The notes beneath the pieces are model-generated. The model was not told where the DNA came from and did not search any database. It was given only the letters and a program-made list of their open reading frames with translations. Position numbers and translations under genes: made by a program. This document shows, in pieces, positions 58,770-64,000 of a stretch of 64,000 bases of DNA. Position 1 is the stretch's first letter, and each line of letters starts with the position of its first letter. The DNA comes from Anaeramoeba flamelloides (lineage: Eukaryota > Metamonada > Anaeramoebidae): positions 2,232,001 to 2,296,000 of the forward strand of contig JANTQA010000030.1 in the NCBI GenBank assembly GCA_027625915.1, in the 5' to 3' direction.

Positions 58770-60380
58770 GGTGGTATTAGCATTGTCTTCGTTTAGATTG
58801 GATTTTTGGTTTAAATTTAGTTTTTTAAAAGGCGAAGAAATTAAAGTTTTTGAATTTTTAACAAAGTCTAAATCATTTGAATTTAAATTATTTAATTCCT
58901 CGAAAGGAACAAAACACAAAAACCTCTTCCCTGAATATAAAGAGAGTTTCCCATCTGGAGTGATGATTAATAAATCATAAATAATTGGTTGAAGATCATA
59001 ATCTGTTTGCCAATTTTCGCTTTCAGATTGGCTGGCATTGAATCTATTCATTTTGCTTGGGAAAAAGGAATTTTTTCGAGATTTTTTAATTAACCGTTCT
59101 TGGTTTTTAATTGTTTGTAATAAAGATAATTTATGATGAGTGATTATAATACTAATTGCGTCAAGGCACTGTAATTGGAAATCTTCTTTAACTGTTAAAG
59201 TTTGGAGATCGAGGGAATAACTTTTTAAAAGTTGTTGCTTCTGATAAATGAGGCAGATACTTGGTTGGCCGTTTTCGTCAGAAGAAATAAACGCCTTTGA
59301 ACAGCAATTCAGTTTATTAAAGTCTACTTTTATTTCTTCTTCTTCTTCTTCTTCTTTTTCTTCCCCTTCTTTTTTTCCTTCTTCTTCTTTTTTTCCTTCT
59401 TCGTCATTGGCATTATTAGTTAATTGGTCCTCCCAAATTGGCTGAATGATCAGTTCAATTGGGATCTCTTTTTGGTTGTTATTTTCAATTAATGAATTTA
59501 AGAGATTGTTATTATTATTTCTTTTATTTGAGTTCATTTCGGAATTTGGTGAAAAAAAGGGTGAAGGGGAGAGATCTCTGCCATAATTAAAATATGGAGA
59601 AGACATGATACTGTTTCGGGAAAAGCTAGGTGTTAGATCAAGCAATTTTTTCGTTGTAATGGCTGAGCGGTAATAATACCATAATTGGTGCACCTTTCGA
59701 AAATAATCATAAACTAAAATTAAAGGCAGATCCCTCGAAGTAAAAAGGATCTCCAAGTAGCAATTAGTGATAGTTTGCAAATTGTCGCTGTTGTTGTTAG
59801 GGTAATTGGAGTCATATTTGCCCTTTTGTTTTTTAGCGTTTTGGAGGTTTGGTGTCGAAAGCGGTGAGGGATACACCAAAGGCGAATTTCTTTTATTCTT
59901 GTTTTTCTCATCATAGTTGAGTGGCGATCGCATCGTTTTACCCATCCCTTCTTTGGTTTGCTTTTTGCGAGAGGAAAATACCTTTGGTGAATTTGTAATC
60001 AAATCAGTCAATTGCTCTTCCGAGTAAAAGCCCAAAGGACGAGGTGCTTCAAGTGGGTGGGTCAAGGAATAAAACCTGCACCCCAGTTCGGTCAGATCAT
60101 TTAATTTTGTGCTTAGGATCATCCCTAATGGTAGTGCATGCATTTTTATGATTTCCTTTGTTAGAGGCACAGGATACACATGTCCGTCTTCACAATATAT
60201 TTGTAAACAGTCTTGAATTAAAATACTCACACACCTTCCACAATCAAAATTTGTAAAGAGCGCCTGAAGAACTTTTCTTTTTTGTTCAAATTTTTTATAA
60301 ATGTTCTTTTGTTTATACCAAATTACTGTTTTGTTTTCGATTTCTAATCTCTCTCCGTTTATAGGATCTCGTGAAATCAT
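53694..60380 (-). CDS. APC1: APC1, cyclosome (APC/C) scaffold subunit, single exon, 2228 aa
   Basis: The largest subunit of the anaphase-promoting complex, the ubiquitin ligase that triggers anaphase and mitotic exit; APC1 is its platform. The N-terminal APC1 region is near 40-130 (CRFYSLTHPLEAPRPLGF). The conserved C-half holds the PC-type helical repeats: SWPNFHNAVASGLRF (~1350), LALALGLNG and TSIGILLGIS (~1420-1460), AAILGLGLVYMKSAHRR (~1500), TCAPGAILALGLMFLKTNN (~1660), ISIIAGACFALSLKFAGS (~1765), MSGSGDLECFRLFRKLH (~1825), IHLAIGFLFLGHGKYTFG (~1860) and DNRYHLQAFRHLYVLA (~1905). It is longer than human APC1 (1944) because of Glu, Asn and Asp runs in loops (near 340, 550 and 1410). No intron, while its neighbours have them. 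First ATG used; the leader is A/T-rich. Confidence 0.95.
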
Positions 60381-60419
60381 ATTCGTTTTTTTTTTGTTTC
60401 TTTTTGTTTTTTTCTATTG

Positions 60420-62017
60420 AGCGAAGCAAAGAATAAAAAAAGAAAAAATAAAAGTTTTTTGGACAAATCACAAAGTTTGTTTTTTGAGTTAAGAAATGTA
60501 CTTTGGTTCATCTTGTTTTTTGTTTTTGCTTATGTTAAAGTCACTCTTTTTTTTGAAAAATCTTAAAGTTGGTTTTTCATTTATTTTAAATAAATATTAA
60601 CGACTAGTTTTACTATTCCTCACTCATTTGGTTTATGAATTTTTTCACATTAATTTTGAAAGTAAATAAGAAATTGTCATTCTAAACCACCTTTTTATTG
60701 GAACCTTATATTTTTCAAGGAAGTTTGAGACATCTTTGAATGTATTTCTTTAATTATGTATTTTTTCTTTTTCTATCATGCTTTTTTAAGGACTATTCAT
60801 ATTTTGTAATCTCAGTGAGTTGCAATACAAAACTTCATAAGACAATAAAAAAAACATTTAGTTGATTGTTTGTTGAAGAGAATTCAAGTTATTGTAAATT
60901 TTTGATTTTTTTTTGGTCTTTTTTCAAAAAATCTTTTATTTCTCTCAAAATAAACTGTTGTCATATCCAACCATTTCAATAGAAATTTGAAATAGATTTT
61001 GATAACCTCTTGCTGTACTTTGTATCCAGATATTTTTGAAGAATATTTGTACCCTTGCCTTTAACTCTTGAATTCTTAGATATACAGTGGAATAGTAAGT
61101 TAAGAAGGTTTTTATTGATTTTTGAACTTTTCAAGGTATATTTTGAATTTTTTTAGTACAAAAGAGTTTGAGTGAATAAAATTTGGAAAATAATTCTAAA
61201 TTGAAAATTTTAACAAGACATATTGAACACCAGTGCTTTAATGTGAAATAATTTACTTTTTTAGATATAAAGGTAATTGCTCTAAATTATGAAAAATCCT
61301 TAAAGAATTATTTTTATTTGGTTTTGTTAATATGAAAAAACTATTTTTTAATTTATGATTGGATGTTAAGAAAAAAATTTAATTTAAGGACTATCCTCAA
61401 AAAGAAACTATAAGTTATGTATTGTTCTAAGCATTCCAAAAATTATTTTCTCTCTTTATATACATAAGAACTATTAAGGACTATTCGAATTTTATGCTCT
61501 GTGATGGTTGAAATAAAATACTATAAACAGAAAAAAAGCTTTAAAAGACAATGAATTGAGGAAAAGTCAAAATATTGCAATTTTTGGAATTTTTGTAATT
61601 TTTTAGATTTGGCTTGAAAATCATTTATTGATACAAAAACTTATTGAATTTCCCTAACAAAACAAGGCAAAACTAAAAAGTTATTTTTTTTGATAAAAAG
61701 AAAATGTCACTCCACTCTCTTTTCAAATATATTTATACTCTCTCGCTACACTCTAACATACTTGAACAGAAAGTGGAGTGACGTTTTTCTAATGAAATTT
61801 TTTTCGTCAAAATTTGTTCAGAATAATTTGGATTTGATGAAGGAAAATTGTTTTTTGTCCAACTCAAAATTTTCCAAAAAAAACCTAAATTTTTCAAGTT
61901 AGCAAGATCCCTTAGATCAAGTTTCTTTTAAGTCTATAAATATGTTACTATGTGGAAAAATAGTATTCACAGACTATTAAATTCTGATAATCCAAAAATT
62001 CCAAATAATTTACAATA
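60420..62017. other. APC1 upstream region with a direct duplication
   Basis: No gene. 60780-60880 and 61465-61560 are similar direct repeats beginning TTAAGGACTATTC and sharing spaced TTTT..TCT..GTGA and ATAAAAGACAAT-like blocks. Another TTTAAGGACTATCC lies at 61380. The frame 61690-61902 shows no motif. Confidence 0.35.
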
Positions 62018-62179
62018 CTTATATTTATATCATCAATGGGAAATTTTTTTCACTTGGTTTTCATTTTTGTTTTTGAAAAAGAGCAAATAATTAGATTACC
62101 TCTTTTGAAAACTCTATTTTGAAAAGAAAAAATAAAAAATGAAGTGAAATTTTTATCTCATTTATTCGGCAAATATCAG
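62018..62179. repeat. Family B foldback MITE (left arm worn)
   Basis: The right end, read inward, is CTGATATTTGCCGAATAAAT followed by GAGATAAAAATTTCACTTCA; the left arm is more diverged. TA at 62016-62017 and 62180-62181. Confidence 0.6.
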
Positions 62180-62359
62180 TATAATAAACCATTTTTTAGA
62201 GAACGGGGTCTATTTTTAGTAAATGAATTACATGTGTTAAAAAGGATTTGAATGGAAATTGGAAGAAAAAATGTATTTAGGTAATTTCCAAAATTGAAAA
62301 CACCTTTTTGAACATTTTGCTTTTATTCATTTTTTTACTATTTTTTTAACATATGTAAT

Positions 62360-62740
62360 TTGCTAATATTTTTTTATAAAAAGATAGAGAGTCATTAGGT
62401 CAAGTTGTGTTAATCGAGATATAATTGATAAAGTCAAAATAATTGTAGAGAAATCATTTTGATTTGTATATGATTTTTTTTTGGATCTTCAAACAAAGAG
62501 ATCAAAATCAGTATTGTTGTTTATATCAAAACTTCTCCAAGAATTTGAGTTTTCAATTCTACGAAAATTTATTAGTTTATTAGTTTTTATTTTATCAAGG
62601 TAGTAATTATTCTTTGATGTGTATTATTCTACTTCTTTATTTTTTATTCTTCTAAGGTCGATTATAAAAAATAATTGATATTTGGAAAAAAATATTGGGC
62701 ATATTTAACTGAAATAAAGTATATTTCAGAATTTTACGGC
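62360..62740 (+). repeat. R5 dispersed family copy
   Basis: Colinear with 22105-22480 (see that entry), same orientation, 40 kb apart. Confidence 0.45.
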
Positions 62741-63399
62741 TTGATAAAGGTTATTATAAAAAAAAATGTTTACAGTAGCTTGGGAAACAAATCTCATTGT
62801 TGATGTAATCATTTCAAAATTTTCCAAAAAAATTTTTAAAGATCGAAGATAGAATTTAAGTATTACTATGAAATTGTATTAACTATCCTATCTTTCTATT
62901 TTAATGTGTTTCGAAATTAAGGATCGACCAAAAACCTGGAATTATTTCTAAATTTTTGATCATTCAGAAGGTTTGGTGAGAAAAATTCAACTTTTATTAT
63001 TTTCTTATATGACAAATTTTTACACTATTAAAAATTTCACATACTGAAATATTATATCATTAAAAAAAAATCAGGTCATAGAATTATGAATTTTAAATTT
63101 ATCATAGATTTCATGGTATGTTGGCTATCACTTTATAAAAAATAATTCAATTTCAAAAAAAGTATTTTTAGCTTCATGTTTGATCCTGGAAGTATCTTTC
63201 TTACCTTACAACATAGTGAAATTCCAAGATATATATTTGGTGATATTCTGAACTTTAAAATTTTGTAGATACCAAGTGTTAAAAAAAATATTGATCAACA
63301 AAGAAACTCAGTTAAGAAATTTTTTTTTAGTGAGATCTTTTTTTTTTTCGCGTTTTTATTAAAAAGAAAAATTTTTAAATTGGTTTTATTTCTTACGTT

Positions 63400-63680
63400 A
63401 TAAAAAAAAATTTACAGGGTTTATTGTAATTTTCGCAATAGATACACAATAAATAGTCTTTATTGTTATAAATATTTATGTGAAGATTTTTTTTTATTTT
63501 TTGGAATAATTCTTATGGTTAAACAAAAAATAAATTTATTCAACATGTTGTAAAAATTTTGTGTATTTCTTTGAGAATTGTAAAGATATTCATTCTGTTT
63601 ATAAAAAAATATTGAAAAATTTTATTCATAGAATGTTTTTTTATGTTACTTGCTAATTTTACTAATGGATTTGTATTTTT
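63400..63680 (-). mobile_element. LINE C-terminal fragment
   Basis: The minus strand reads LVKLASNIKKHSMNKIF, FTILKEIHKIFTTC and, after a frame change, NIYNNKDYLLCIYCENYNK. This parallels the LINE C-terminus near 45950-46050 (TNYLNIYSYVYNKNK, CNLCKQ) with its CxxC. Short and broken. Confidence 0.5.
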
Positions 63681-63753
63681 GTTGGGTTTATTGAAAACAA
63701 AACAATAAATTATTCTTTGAAAACAATTTCTTTTTTCGTTTAATTGATCTTAC

Positions 63754-63882
63754 CTTTGGTTTCCGGGTTCTATTAAGTTTGGTAATTAAAAAAATTTTTT
63801 CACTTTTTTTCCTTTTTTCTCTTTTATTCATGAACGGTGAGTTCTGAAACGAACTGGATTTTTTTTCTGGTGATTCAGTAGT
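63754..63882 (-). CDS. Candidate exon of an unknown basic protein
   Basis: Between a possible acceptor (TTTTGAAG) and a strong donor (AAAG|GTAAGA) the minus strand encodes 43 residues: TTESPEKKSSSFQNSPF, then a Lys/Arg cluster (NKREKRKKSEK) and TKLNRTRKPK. Phase 0 at both sides. It looks like a disordered nuclear-localising segment. An ATG at 63831 could alternatively start the gene. The next exon would lie below 63400, beyond the LINE fragment. Confidence 0.35.
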
Positions 63883-64000
63883 CTTCAAAAGACAGAAGAA
63901 AAATTAACAACAAAGGGATCAGAAAATCGCCAATGTGTTAGCCACGTCATAATAACTAGTCGGGTTGGAGGGGTGGTAGTTTATTAAAAATTATATTGGT

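Overview
This is a nuclear window from a very AT-rich free-living protist, probably amoeboid. The evidence is long A/T homopolymers throughout, small GT-AG introns with T-rich ends, Asn/Asp/Glu runs in the largest protein, and eukaryote-only genes (Rho, Arf, PEX19, APC1, TRM7). The standard code fits. Composition and gene style remind me of Anaeramoeba-like metamonads, but that is an impression; other AT-rich amoebae cannot be excluded without a search.

Genes, left to right: a 45-residue acidic/serine ORF (1639-1776, -); the first exon of an HMG-box gene (11338-11544, -); a five-exon Rho-family GTPase (19381-21532, +); PEX19 in two exons separated by a 5.2 kb intron (26105-32058, +); the tRNA 2'-O-methyltransferase TRM7/FTSJ1 (35980-36831, -); an Arf GTPase in two exons (41268-41927, +); a four-exon ROK-family fructokinase-like kinase with a 5.1 kb last intron (43074-49339, -); and the cyclosome scaffold APC1 as one intronless 2228-residue ORF (53694-60380, -). 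A few short exon-like pieces (37070-37127, 40429-40557, 63754-63882) and two weak ORFs (49580-49774, 50163-50513) may belong to unrecognised genes. The genes share no pathway: they cover membrane traffic and cytoskeleton (Arf, Rho), peroxisome biogenesis (PEX19), tRNA modification (TRM7), sugar phosphorylation (ROK kinase) and the cell cycle (APC1).

Most of the rest is decayed repeats, and the two giant introns are traps for them. I separate: (A) a ~195 bp foldback MITE with CAGT ends and TA duplications (five copies); (B) a ~175 bp MITE with CTG ends and TA duplications (three copies); (C) a piggyBac-like family with TTAA-GGGA ends (170, 171 and 1212 bp); (D) a 1249 bp element with 20 bp terminal inverted repeats and an array of ATCGCGAT palindromes; (E) a 351 bp foldback element; (F) mosaics of several different hairpin types bounded by TTAGG/CCTAA borders, one of which appears to sit inside a LINE; (G) three LINE fragments; and five dispersed families (R1-R5) known only from internal comparison, one of which (R3) carries a decayed coding stretch. 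I saw no retroviral, LTR or Polinton-type element, no CRISPR array and no convincing tRNA or rRNA gene. All repeat boundaries and similarities were judged by eye.
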